Shown: positions 8,608 to 17,980 of the stretch, piece after piece | Position numbering within the stretch: the stretch's first letter is position 1 | How the letters are laid out: every line of letters starts with the position of its first letter | Assembly: GCA_027600665.1 (NCBI GenBank) | Contig: JADGJL010000281.1 | Coordinates: forward strand, 1 to 27,044 | Reading direction: 5' to 3' | From: Irineochytrium annulatum | Lineage: Eukaryota; Chytridiomycota; Chytridiomycetes; Chytridiales; Chytridiaceae | DNA: 27,044 nt | Position numbers and translations under genes: made by a program | The notes under the pieces: generated by a model | Databases searched by the model: none | What the model saw: the letters and a program-made list of their open reading frames with translations, nothing else | What the model was told of the DNA's origin: nothing

Positions 8608-9566
8608 AAAGGCGTAGATAGGGACGGGCTTTTAACTGGAGCTGTGGGCGGAGTTGGGCTCGGCAATGGTGGTAACAATGGTCGATGTGGCCCACGCTGG
8701 TGTCGATGGAGGGTTGATGAACCCTTTTGTCAATTATTATGTTATTGCATTCCCCCTCCCCTTTCTATTTGGAACTTTGCATACGTTTTATCGTGCTTTG
8801 ATCACGTATTTCCGATGTCATATTCGGATGGGAGAATTTTTTCTTATGTCACACATTTATGTTATGGAAATGTTAGAAGTTAAGTCCCACCACAAATGCG
8901 ACATGTACATTCAGGTGGAAGGCCCCAGGGTCGCGGTTAGGAGGGCGCCGCCTCTTTCTGCCAGCTTCGGAGAAACCATCAACGACATCGTCGCGCTGTC
9001 AAGGCTGTTAACTCCAGGCACTTCTGGTGTGCACACCGCGAGAGTGGTACCAGCCCGTGGCTTCGGCCATGCCAGCGAAATCACCTTCCCGGAGCCGGAA
9101 GCAATATATATTTTAGAGTAAAAAAATTAACGAGCAGCTAATCCTTCGAAATGACATCACGTCGCTCACTCATCCAAGTTCACACAGGCGTGCACCTACA
9201 CGGCCCATGGAAATGAAGCATCAACCGAACACATGCATGTTCGAAGGTTGGAGAACATCATTAAGAAAGATGAAGCCAGTCTTCTTGGGTGCTCGTACAC
9301 TTCAACCAAGTACTTGTTCGCGCTAAGTTTTTCAGACCACAAGCAAATGTCCACAAATTTATTTCAAATGCTTACATCAAGTATGGGAATTATAAGGAGG
9401 CATTATGATTTATTGTCTTCGTATCGATGTTGTTAATGCAGTCCGGACGAGGTGTCAAATAAATCATTCGATGAGCTTATGAGCCCATCACCATCATCCC
9501 ATTTCCGCCTGGACTTCCCGCAAAAGGCCCTTCCTTCCCTCCCCCTTCAGTCTCTCGCAATCCACA
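8608..9566. other. Intergenic region; 3' flank of membrane protein and MVD1 leader
   Basis: About 960 bases. An AT-rich 3' flank is followed by short open frames on both strands over 8,900-9,120. A plus frame of 155 codons at 8654-9121 begins in AT-rich sequence and carries no motif. The last 60 bases before 9567 are strongly pyrimidine-rich (blocks such as CCTTCCTTCCCTCCCCCTTC), as is usual for leaders of highly expressed fungal genes. No RNA gene was seen. Confidence 0.45.
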
Positions 9567-10841
9567 ATGACCAAGCTGGCCGAATTCGAGGTGACCTGCT
9601 CCGCGCCCGTCAACATCGCCGTGATCAAGTACTGGGGCAAGCGGGACAGCAAGCGTCTCCTGCCGACGAACTCCTCCCTGTCCGTGACCCTATCCCAGGA
9701 TGACCTCCAGTCCAAAACCACCGTGCGCGTGATGCAGACCACGGAGACTGGGGCCGCCGATCGCATCTGGCTGAACGGCAAGGAGGAGGACGTCAGCGCT
9801 CAGAGGCTCTCGAACGTCCTTACCGAGGTTCGCCGCGTCCGCGACGAGATGGAGCGGGCCGACCCTCACCTGCCCAAGATCGCGCATCTCCCCATCCATA
9901 TCAGTTCCGTCAACAACTTCCCCACGGCCGCAGGTCTGGCGTCCTCGGCGTCTGGTTTCGCGTGCCTGACGTTCGCGCTGGCCAACGCGCTCTCGCTGCC
10001 CTTGAGCACCTCGGAAATCTCCCGCCTGGCCCGCGTTGGGTCCGGCTCCGCATGCCGCTCCCTGTTCGGGGGGTTCGTTGCTTGGGAGATGGGCGTGCGC
10101 GCTGACGGCCTGGACTCGGTGGCCGTCCAGGTCGCGCCCGAGACGCACTGGTCGGACATGTCGGCCCTGATCCTGGTCGCGTCGGACGCGAGGAAGGAAA
10201 CGGGCTCGACGGTCGGGATGCAGCAGACGGTCGAGACGTCGGCCCTGCTGAAGGAGCGGATCGCGACCGTCGTGCCGCAGAGGATGGACGCCATGAGGCT
10301 TGCGATCGCCCAGAAAGACTTCGACAGCTTTGCCGAGATCACGATGAGGGACTCGAACCAGTTCCACGCCGTCTGCCTCGACACGTTCCCGCCCATCTTC
10401 TACCTCAACGACGTCTCTAAGGGCGTCATCGCGTTCGTGGATTCCTACAACCGCGCTTGCGCCGAAATTGACGCGGCGGATGGCGTCCCCGCCGGGCAGC
10501 GGAGGCGTTTCAGAGTCGCGTACACGTTCGACGCCGGGCCGAACGCGGTACTGTATATGAGGGAGGCGGAGATGAGGGAGGTCATGCAGCTCGTCAACCG
10601 ATTTTTCCCCGCGCCGGCGGACGTGGATGTGGCCGAATACTATGGCGCGGCGGCGGAACTGATGCATGAACCCGTGGGGCGGTACGACCGCATCGAGGCC
10701 ATTATGAAGGCGCACCGGTACCCGGCCGGGAGCTTGAGGAGGATTATTCGCACGAGGGTCGGCGATGGGCCGAGGGTGTTAGCGCGAGGCTTCGACGCGA
10801 AGGTGTCGTTACTGAACGCAGACGGATCGTCGAGGGTGTGA
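9567..10841 (+). CDS. MVD1: Diphosphomevalonate decarboxylase (mevalonate pathway)
   Basis: ATP-dependent decarboxylation of mevalonate 5-diphosphate to isopentenyl diphosphate, the last step of the mevalonate pathway feeding sterol, dolichol and prenyl synthesis. This is a cytosolic GHMP-kinase-fold homodimer. The single exon of 424 codons is slightly longer than yeast Erg19 (396). Family landmarks are NIAVIKYWGKRD (residues 16-27), the substrate-binding NNFPTAAGLASSASG loop (116-130), RVGSGSACRSLFGGF (156-170), ETGSTVGMQQTVETS (211-225) and FDAGPNA (321-327), whose Asp322 corresponds to the catalytic aspartate. The ATG follows a pyrimidine-rich leader and opens directly with the conserved N-terminus, so the start is secure. 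The lack of introns contrasts with most neighbours. It is convergent with the minus-strand gene ending at 11065; the 223-bp gap holds AATAAA-like signals near 10930. All key residues are present, so it should be active. Confidence 0.97.
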   Translation: MTKLAEFEVTCSAPVNIAVIKYWGKRDSKRLLPTNSSLSVTLSQDDLQSKTTVRVMQTTETGAADRIWLNGKEEDVSAQRLSNVLTEVRRVRDEMERADPHLPKIAHLPIHISSVNNFPTAAGLASSASGFACLTFALANALSLPLSTSEISRLARVGSGSACRSLFGGFVAWEMGVRADGLDSVAVQVAPETHWSDMSALILVASDARKETGSTVGMQQTVETSALLKERIATVVPQRMDAMRLAIAQKDFDSFAEITMRDSNQFHAVCLDTFPPIFYLNDVSKGVIAFVDSYNRACAEIDAADGVPAGQRRRFRVAYTFDAGPNAVLYMREAEMREVMQLVNRFFPAPADVDVAEYYGAAAELMHEPVGRYDRIEAIMKAHRYPAGSLRRIIRTRVGDGPRVLARGFDAKVSLLNADGSSRV

Positions 10842-11064
10842 CCGCTTGCTAAATACGCTTCTATATGATTTGAGCATGATCGTTCAATTGAAGTTTTTTT
10901 ATTGTTTGCTTGCTCGCTGTTTCTGATTTTATTAATAAATTTTACGTTGGCCCATTTATGCGAAGCCGTTCTGCAAGTGCATCTACGTTGAAAAACAAAA
11001 ACCTCTTCCTATGTGAATCCAGGCCCAACCCACAATTGTTAAACAAGTTTTCGGAAAATCGAGC

Positions 11065-12765
11065 TCACTGCCGACTTGCCCCGTCGTCATCTCCGTTAGC
11101 CGCTCCATTCATACCCGTGTACCCACCCGCCGCTCCGCTCGTACCCGTTTGCTGACTTGCCACCTCGTTCGCACCCGTGCCAATAATTGCGTTAATCTCG
11201 GCCTGGACTTGGTCATGCTCCCTTCCGACATCCGTCGTCCAGTCGTCGATAGGCTGGTCATACAAGTTGTAGACCCAGTGGAACATAGTCTCGTCTACGG
11301 GAACTTCAGGCTCTGCAACTGCGCTTTCTACAAGATGCCTCGTCTTCTCCCGAAGGCTAACCTTCGCTACCTCCAAGTCCGCAACCGCCGTTCCCAGATC
11401 CGTAATGACAGGAAGATGATCACTCACGAGCGTCTCGAGGGCGGCTACTCTCCCCGAGATGGCGGTCGCGGGCCAGCGCGCCTCCATCGTATCAACATCC
11501 TTCGCGGCCTCCATCGCCGCCTCTACCCTCGCCTTCCGTTCCTTCCTCACCCTGTCGAATTCCACTCTCATGGCTTCCACGTCCGCCAACGAAGCCCGCA
11601 TCCGTTCAATCCTCGCCGCCGCACCCCGCTGCAGCACAGGCTCTTGCGCGGTCACGTACTCGTACAACCTGTCGACAAGCGCCTCCTCCGTGCCGGCAAG
11701 CGCGGGTTGCATGTCCCCCCAATCCGCCTGCGACGCCTCTTGAAGCTCACCCATTTTACCCGCGGTCATCTTTAGCGTCTGCTCCGCCCTTTCCATCCTT
11801 GCCACTGCAGCTTCAACCGCCTCCCGCCCGGCCAAAGTCGGCCACTCGGCATCCAAAAGGTTCGTCTCGGCGCCCCTCACGAATAGTTGAATTAAGTCCG
11901 TGGCACGTGTCCGAGTGAGCTCCAACTCCCTTGCTTCCGACTCCCTGGCCCGCGCGACCGCGGCCTCGCCCTCCTGTACGAGGTCCCTTATCCGTTTGAA
12001 TTTCGACATGAGCGTGGGCGTGTCGTCCCTAAGAAGCGTCAGGTTGACTTGATTACTCTCTCTAGCGGCCTCCCGAAGATCGTTAGGCGGCAGGAACGGT
12101 CGCAGCCGGTGCACGAGCTCGTCGTTCAACAGCGCGGTGGCGTCCTTCTTATGCCCATCGAGCCGCTTGTACCGATCCACAAGCTCGGGAGGGGCTTCCC
12201 CCGACGCATCGAGGGCTGTGGCGGCAGCGCCGTGCTCACGCTCGACTTCGGCAAGCCGCGTCTTAAGCGCCTGACTGCAGACACGAAAGTCGGGGACGGG
12301 GATCCGCAAGTTAAGCTCGCCAGCCGTCCAGGGACGGTCGCGCGTATGCGGGAGAGCGAGGTGGAGGATGAGGTCGTCTGCGAACGTCCGCGCCGCGTCT
12401 TGAAGTGTGGGGTCGACCACCACTGGCGGTGGGGCGGGGTCGTCGACGTCCATCGCGGACGGCCCGCCGACGGAAGAGAATGACGGATCCGCGAACGCGT
12501 TGGCGGGGCGCACGCCGTCGGGCATCTCATCCCACTTCGACGCGTGCCTCCCATCGCCCTCCCGGCTGGCCCCGCGCGAAGTGGACCCGCTCCCGTGCCG
12601 GCCGGGAGACGGGCGGGCGCTGCCGTTCTGACTGCTCGGGAAGCTTCCTTCGTGCTTTTCGCGCTTGTGCGGGTAGGAGTGTTCCTTGTCGTCCTCCCGC
12701 CGCTTCATCGTCGTCGCCCGCTGGAGCGGTCCCACGCGCGAGGCCGATTCGAGAACTGGATGCAC
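11065..12765 (-). CDS. Long helical/coiled-coil protein of unknown function
   Basis: One uninterrupted frame of 566 codons. The start may instead be the second Met (residue 20, MKRREDDKEHS), because the first 19 residues look like leader. Residues 20-115 are basic, Ser/Gly-rich and probably disordered, with KR/KH clusters that could act as a nuclear signal. Residues 118-530 are almost entirely predicted helix, rich in Ala/Glu/Arg with heptad-like spacing. Three stretches look like degenerate repeats of one helical unit opening with an acidic or basic residue next to Trp: 306-330 (AEWPTLAGREAVEAAVARM), 348-378 (DWGDMQPALAGTEEALVDRL) and 428-452 (EARWPATAISGRVAALETL). A conserved-looking FHWVYNLYDQPIDDW lies at 495-509, before a Gly/Ala/Asn-rich tail. 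I recognise no family; structural, cytoskeletal or nuclear-scaffold roles are all possible. It is divergent from the calaxin gene. Confidence 0.75.
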   Translation of the reverse strand: MHPVLESASRVGPLQRATTMKRREDDKEHSYPHKREKHEGSFPSSQNGSARPSPGRHGSGSTSRGASREGDGRHASKWDEMPDGVRPANAFADPSFSSVGGPSAMDVDDPAPPPVVVDPTLQDAARTFADDLILHLALPHTRDRPWTAGELNLRIPVPDFRVCSQALKTRLAEVEREHGAAATALDASGEAPPELVDRYKRLDGHKKDATALLNDELVHRLRPFLPPNDLREAARESNQVNLTLLRDDTPTLMSKFKRIRDLVQEGEAAVARARESEARELELTRTRATDLIQLFVRGAETNLLDAEWPTLAGREAVEAAVARMERAEQTLKMTAGKMGELQEASQADWGDMQPALAGTEEALVDRLYEYVTAQEPVLQRGAAARIERMRASLADVEAMRVEFDRVRKERKARVEAAMEAAKDVDTMEARWPATAISGRVAALETLVSDHLPVITDLGTAVADLEVAKVSLREKTRHLVESAVAEPEVPVDETMFHWVYNLYDQPIDDWTTDVGREHDQVQAEINAIIGTGANEVASQQTGTSGAAGGYTGMNGAANGDDDGASRQ

Positions 12766-13257
12766 TGATCGCCGTCGCTCAAAGTCACTCTCTGTGATGG
12801 AATCGGGGACGCGGGGTTGACCAGACCGCCGGTCAGCGAGAGCTCTCCAAGGGTGGTGGTCTTGATGATGGCGCTATTTGACGACAGTTACCTTCACTCA
12901 TTATCCTGTGGATTCCTATCGGTTCGTTGTTGCTACAATGATTAGTGATTAGTTATAGTCATGCTGCCCTGCATGGCGATCTCCCAGGCCAGCGGTATTC
13001 CAGCGCCGGTAAACCCCGGATTGCGGCACGTCAACGAGCGAGATTTTCATCCTGGCACCTTCGTGAGGCCAGCCATCAGCGCGCACAGAGAGACCGTTCA
13101 CGAAACCTTCAGACCTTGGGTGCTCGGCCGCTGGCCCCCTTCTCCATCAAGTCGTCCCCAGTCGACCTTGCAACACCGCACATCGGAGGCAACCACCCAA
13201 CGACCTTAGATCTGCACTCAGACTCCTGCGACCGCCTTCTGATCAAGTCTTCTGATC
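12766..13257. other. Divergent promoter region between the coiled-coil gene and calaxin
   Basis: About 490 bases separate the two outward-facing starts. The centre (12,880-12,965) is AT-richer, with TTGCTACAATGATTAGTGAT and no clear TATA box or paired motif. The open frames here (for example 12961-13209) have no motif and no exon continuity. It probably holds both promoters and 5' leaders. Confidence 0.45.
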
Positions 13258-14425
13258 ATGGCGACCAAAATGACCTTTGATGACCTGTTGAAGCTGACCA
13301 ATTGTGTGTGGTTCCTTCTTATTTTAACGGGTTCGTTTGCGATCTGACCATATTCTGTGACCTGGTCGAAAGTCAACAGGCAGGAAATTGATATCCTGAC
13401 TCGTCGCTTCTCCGATCTTCTTGCCCCATCGATGGACAAGATTGACCGCTCTCGGTTCAGGGATGTGTTGGCTGACACATTCGGGGTGGACGACTCGCTG
13501 ATTATGGACAGAGGTGGGAATTTTTAAGCAACTTGTGTTGAAGCTGTTGCTGACGTAGCTCTGTTGTGATAGTCTTCCGATGCTTTGACCTTGACGCCGA
13601 CAACTACATCAGCTTCGACGAGTTCATGAAGAGCATGTCCGTCTTTCTCAAGGGACGATGGGAGGAGAAGCTCAAATGTGAGTCTCTTTGTTCCTTGCAA
13701 AGCGTGATGGCATTTCCTGAACCAAAATGAAAGTTTGCTTCCGCGTTTACGATCTCAACGGCGACCGCTATATCACCAAGGAGGAGATGTTCCAGATGCT
13801 GAAGAACTGCCTCGTGAAGGGCACGGAGGAGGATGAGGACGGCGTGAAGGACCTTGTTGACCTTGTCCTGAAGAAGCTCGACGAGGACCGCGACGGCCGT
13901 GTTTCGGAGGCGGATTGGAACGGTGCCATTGTTAAGGAGAACCTTCTCCTTGAGGCCTTCGGCCAGTGTCTCCCGACCGCGAAGGTCTTACTCGAATGTG
14001 CTCCCTGCGACCTGTCTAATAATTTGCTGTTTTAAATCTTCTAGATGGTCGAGAGCTACCTGAACCCAAACTCGGACGAATCGCAGACATCGTCTCTGAA
14101 GCCCTCCCGCCTGATCCCGGACCGTCTCTCGAACGCCGCGATCCTGAACGCCTCCCATCTGAACGCCAACTACACGGCCTCGTCCGACGCCTCAGGCGTT
14201 GCCGACTCCAGCAACCCGGCCGCGGCGAGGCCGCGCGTCCTGCCGGCCGTGCGAGCGCCACCGGGAGGTGGCAGCGGAGGCAATGGCGGGAAGGGAGGGG
14301 AGATGCTAGGTGGCGGGGTGTTAATCGGCGGTGGTGGCGCGGGTGGGGGGCTGGTGCATCAGCCGTCGAGCCATGTGCACCCACATGGTAATCACGGGTC
14401 GAAGAGGGGGAAGGTGTTGGCTTAG
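13258..14425 (+). CDS. CLXN: Calaxin (EFCAB1-type EF-hand protein of the ciliary outer dynein arm)
   Basis: Exons are 13258-13303, 13373-13513, 13573-13677, 13734-13984 and 14045-14425 (307 residues). All introns (69, 59, 56 and 60 nt) are GT-AG and in frame. Calaxin binds calcium and outer-arm dynein/docking complex in axonemes and tunes flagellar waveform. The order of conserved blocks matches animal calaxin: [42 protein letters not shown] and [11 protein letters not shown]. Three canonical EF loops start at D68 ([12 protein letters not shown]), D104 ([12 protein letters not shown]) and D147 ([12 protein letters not shown]); liganding positions 1, 3, 5 and 12 are intact in all. The first splice gives TNFNRQEI, aligning with the animal HFNKFEV segment, which fixes the start. 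Exon 5 adds about 125 residues of Asn/Ser-rich then Gly-rich low-complexity sequence absent from animal calaxin (about 210 residues). Presence of this gene implies a flagellated cell. Confidence 0.93.
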
Positions 14426-15219
14426 CGTGATTGTAGGATGTTACAAGTTGAAGTGTTGGGATTTTTGTAAAGAGAAGTACGGCGGGTGTTCATTCGGGAT
14501 CTCGAAGTAGTGGTTGTTCATCCTCGTTTAGTCGGTAGACGTTACGTGTTTATTCTTTGTCTCGGCTTTACTGCTTACATTAGCAAGTAAAAGGCCTGAT
14601 AATATAGATCGAATCAACGGTATGCAGTTTTTGCAGTAAATAGCTGTGCAATCAACTTTAGGGTTTTTTCATTTGCACGAACTTCAGTTACTCGAGATCA
14701 TATATGTCATTGCTTAACATGCCAACCTTGTAATAAAGGTCAGTATCTGATCTTCCGATCCATCTTTCAAAGCTCTGAACGGGGTCGGGATCCTGCCCTC
14801 CCTAGCACGGTGCGCCTGGTGCACTACATTGGGCTGACGATCGGGAGGGCCGATAATGTGCCTTTAACGTCGTAATCGGGGCTGTGGTGTTATCTTTCTC
14901 AGAAAGGACGAAATTCCCTGCATATCCATCCCGAAAAGCTTTGAATCTTACGTTGTTGAAGTGGCGACCTCAGCCTCATTCTTTTCCCTTGATACGCAGC
15001 CGAATATTAATGCCTGTTGAAAAAATACCACCAACGACTCCCACAGTAGGGTGAAATCCAACATGTACAATAAACGAACGTATTGGGGTCACAAGATAGT
15101 TTGCATTGACAGTTAGCACTGCTCCAGTTTCCGCTGACAGTGTATTTCAATTAGGAAGGAGCAATAAAGAGAAGGCAGGCGAAAACTCGACAGCAGTAAA
15201 TTCCCCAGTTTCGATCTTT
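14426..15219. other. AT-rich intergenic region between convergent genes
   Basis: About 790 bases with no coding frame of note and no tRNA or rRNA signal. A TAATAAAGG near 14,732 could serve polyadenylation of calaxin, though AT-rich signals closer to 14,425 are equally likely. GGTGCGCCTGGTGCACTAC (about 14,810) contains a small inverted repeat without further context. Confidence 0.4.
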
Positions 15220-15607
15220 TTACTGGGAAAGGCCCGTCCTTTTTAGGGATGGTAACGAGCTAGGCCAGCGACCTCGACCAGCGCGATGCTCAGTTGGTGG
15301 CGTGAGGCGTTCGGGGTTGACCCCGCCGGAGCGTGAGGACGCGGCCAAGACCTGGTAAATCATGCGAGCGGCCGAGTTCAGAGGCTCCCTCCGACTGCTA
15401 TCTGGCCAGCACAGCCGAGGTGTAAGGTAGTCGGCGTGCACTACACATGCTATCAGGTTCTCTCCCCAAGTTATCGTGTAGGAATAGCGTTAAAAGTATT
15501 GCCTGTATGGCAGTCAAAAGTACCTTGCCGCTGACATAGACCTCTAGGTGGGGCTGTCTCCGAGGGCCACCATGTCGGACGAGGAGGCCATGGGTTTCCG
15601 CTGACAC
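15220..15607 (-). CDS. Possible small or decayed gene, unknown
   Basis: A GC-rich island in otherwise AT-rich DNA. Two minus frames look protein-like: HGLLVRHGGPRRQPHLEVYV (15607 to about 15,535, before a GT donor after SGK), and from about 15,437 HADYLTPRLCWPDSSRREPL followed by NSAARMIYQVLAASSRSGGV and NPERLTPPTEHRAGRGRW to a stop at 15220. An intron of about 70-75 nt between them is suggested by GTACTT and by AG sites near 15,455, but none that I tried joins the frames cleanly. It is either a short two-exon gene with an unusual splice or a broken remnant. No family recognised. Confidence 0.25.
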
Positions 15608-15855
15608 GTCGCCTAGGAAGGAATGCAGTCGCCGCGAATAAGATCAACATTGAAGGTTAGAGCGTCTCAGCGCATTTAAAGGTGCAATTTGATTATTGCG
15701 CAGAGCTAAAGTAAGAAAAGGGGAATGAACCGTTGCTCTCATCGCAGTAGAGTTGCTTATGTGCGAAAAGTCGCCTAATTCTATGAAAAAGTCTAGACGA
15801 CAACGGCCTGTTTCGGAGCGCATCCGAGGTTTAGCTTCATGAAGTCAGCGCGAGA

Positions 15856-16992
15856 TCATACGGCCGTCAGATGTCTCCAATCTAACAAAGAAATCAAGCA
15901 TTGGTTATCCGGAACTTGGCAAACACAAGCCAATAAGAATGGACATGCAAAAGACTCACAAGTCTCATGATCCCAAACGAACTCGAAAGTGCCGCCGTAC
16001 TCGACTGGGACTTGGTCCAGATCGATGTGGTCCGCGATGTTGGTCCATCCGGCGCTGCCCTCCGAGTTGCCGTCGTTAATCTGCTTCTGCACCTTGCTGT
16101 TGAAGAAGTGAATCTTTGATTTGGTGACGGGGTCAAGGAATGGGCCAAGGAGTTTGAAGAAAACCCAGAGGTACCACGTCGGGTTGATCATGATGCCAAT
16201 GCCTGAAGAACCGACACTAAGAATTAGCTCGTAAGTCAGAGAACCATAGGAGCATTCACCAAGCCGCTCGGGGTAGTGGTTCGATACGATGTCGAGGAAC
16301 TGCTTCGACACGCTAATTGGCGTCGAGTTCATCATGGATTGGCCCTCGAAGTCGATCATGAGACCAAACTGCTCGACACCCTCCGGCATCAAGGAGATCC
16401 CCTTCTCTCTGGAAACAGACAAGCGGACATTTAGTACGAGGCAAGGGTCGAACAAAAGACGCTACGTACAGGTTGTACACAACATAGCGAATCTGGCGGT
16501 CGTAAGTCTTCGTATTCTCACGCCTGAGGTTAAGCAGCTGGTCAGAAGTATGCCTTACAAACAATTGCGAACAACAAAACCATCTTCATCCACCGACCTG
16601 GGAACCAGCCAGTATAGCGGCCTGTTCTGCCGATCAAAGCCAGTGAAGAAGTGCTTCCCGCTCGCGCCCTCAGGCTCGACCTCTTCCGCCGTAATTTCCG
16701 TCGGCCTGTACTCCCTTCTCCACTTCACAGTCGCCGCAACCCTGTCCCTCGCGACCGGCGCGGACGCCCATTTCGTCGCACGTAAGTAACGCAGAAGGCA
16801 TGCATCGTTCAGCCATGCGCGCTCGTCGCCGAGCGGCTCGCCGGGGATGGAGGTGAGGAACTCGGGGTCGTCGACAAGCTGGCGGAGGGAGGTCAGCATC
16901 GTGCCTTGGTCGGGGGTGAGGGCAGGTGGTGTGGGAGGGGTGACCAGCGCCGGCTTCAGTATCGGCACGGAGGTGGGGCCGGCCTTGAGCAT
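15856..16992 (-). CDS. PDR16: Pdr16/Pdr17-like Sec14 phosphatidylinositol-transfer protein
   Basis: Minus-strand exons are 16992-16598, 16523-16470, 16408-16260, 16202-15960 and 15881-15856 (288 residues). The introns (74, 61, 57 and 78 nt) are all GT-AG and in frame. CRAL-TRIO proteins extract and exchange phosphatidylinositol and a second lipid between membranes; Pdr16-type members affect sterol and drug tolerance at the cell periphery and lipid droplets. An N-terminal CRAL-TRIO-N helix bundle (about 34-100, with CLLRYLRATKW) precedes the lipid pocket. Diagnostic pieces are RRENTKTYDRQIRYVVYNLE (typical of the Pdr16/Csr1 branch), IVSNHYPERLGIGIMINPTW, FLDPVTKSKIHF and VEYGGTFEFVWDHETYWRHL at the C-terminus. 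Each junction restores a conserved word (NL|EKG, RLG|IGIM, HET|YW). The start at 16992 (MLKAGPTS) is preferred; an in-frame Met at 17118 would add 42 residues of non-conserved sequence. Confidence 0.92.
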
Positions 16993-17980
16993 CGCGACGG
17001 TTGACTGTAGGGTGGGATAGTGTTGGTGAGATACGATCAGCGATAGTGGGCCCAGAGTGTTGGCAAATGGGCTGACTCCGATGTCCGAATACGATTTGTG
17101 CTTTGCAAACAAAATCAATAGAAAAACCAGATTTCATTTTGTCTGTCGCATCCATCCTAACACTTGCGAGCGAAGAAACGTTGAACACGAGGAATGCATA
17201 AGGACAGCCATCAGCGTTAGATTGATCTTGCTAGAGGCGTTCGGCAATTCTGGGATCTTGACGAGCAAGCCACAAGCGACACTGGGCTCGTTCTCGCGTA
17301 GGTGCTCGCTTCTGCACACTTGTCAGGATCGACGCGCCAGATGACGTCGTCTCTTACGATGGCTTCGCCATACTGTTGAACATGCTAGTAACAGCCATGA
17401 TAAAACCTTTGAAAGACGGGCGTTGACTGACCTCCGTGACAATATCATGTAGTTCTCCTTCCATCATTCTCCCCCAAACTTCAAGCCACACTTAAAGCCA
17501 TCGTCGACAAGCAGAATACGTTTGCAGTCGTCACCTTCCTCTCTTTCTTTAGCAAGGCAATCCGTAGAGCACTTTCCTCAAGCGCGTCATCGGCGTCGGT
17601 GTAGTCGGCCTTATAGACCCTTCACTTCGACCTCGTTTATTATGGCATTACCAGATTTGCAACACGTCTGGCAGAGGCACAGCCACGGACGGCCCACCTG
17701 CTTTTAAGTTGCGACGTAACTCACTATATTGTTGAATATGCTGTCGGCCAGGTTATTTTGAAATGGTCGGTGGTGCGTGAAAATGTTATGGATTGGTAGC
17801 TTGAAGATTTTTGCAATAATCAAGATACTCCCTTGGGTCCAAACTTAAACCGATAAAGCCAGGACGCGGCTCCAAGCAATACTAAAGTATCTGACAGCAC
17901 TATTCCTTTGATACACATGCCATTTTCGAGCAGACTGACACGGTCCTGAGCCGGTGCTCCAGTTGTTACTTACGAATTCT
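16993..17980. other. Intergenic region, possibly with a decayed plus-strand gene
   Basis: Between the start of the Pdr16-like gene and the stop of the AAA ATPase. Plus-strand pieces have coding character but no continuity: RIDAPDDVVSYDGFAILLNM at 17,327-17,390 (after an acceptor-like CTTGTCAG), IVDKQNTFAVVTFLSFFSK at 17,500-17,560, and LRPRLLWHYQI near 17,630. Stops and frame changes separate them, and I could not assemble an exon model. I treat the region as non-coding or a relic. Confidence 0.35.

Noticed and set aside
8654..9121. Plus frame of 155 codons downstream of the membrane protein gene
   Set aside because: It starts in AT-rich 3' flank, has no motif, and the opposite strand is equally open over its second half. 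A GTGCACACCGCG word shared with 1,540-1,560 is too short to support a third module copy.
9690..10715. Long minus-strand frame (341 codons) opposite MVD1
   Set aside because: Shadow of the GC-rich MVD1 coding frame. The composition is Arg/His/Val-rich and the plus strand carries all the family motifs.
16993..17118. Longer N-terminus for the Pdr16-like protein starting at 17118
   Set aside because: The added 42 residues are not conserved in the family, and the Met at 16992 gives a typical length. It cannot be fully excluded without a transcript.
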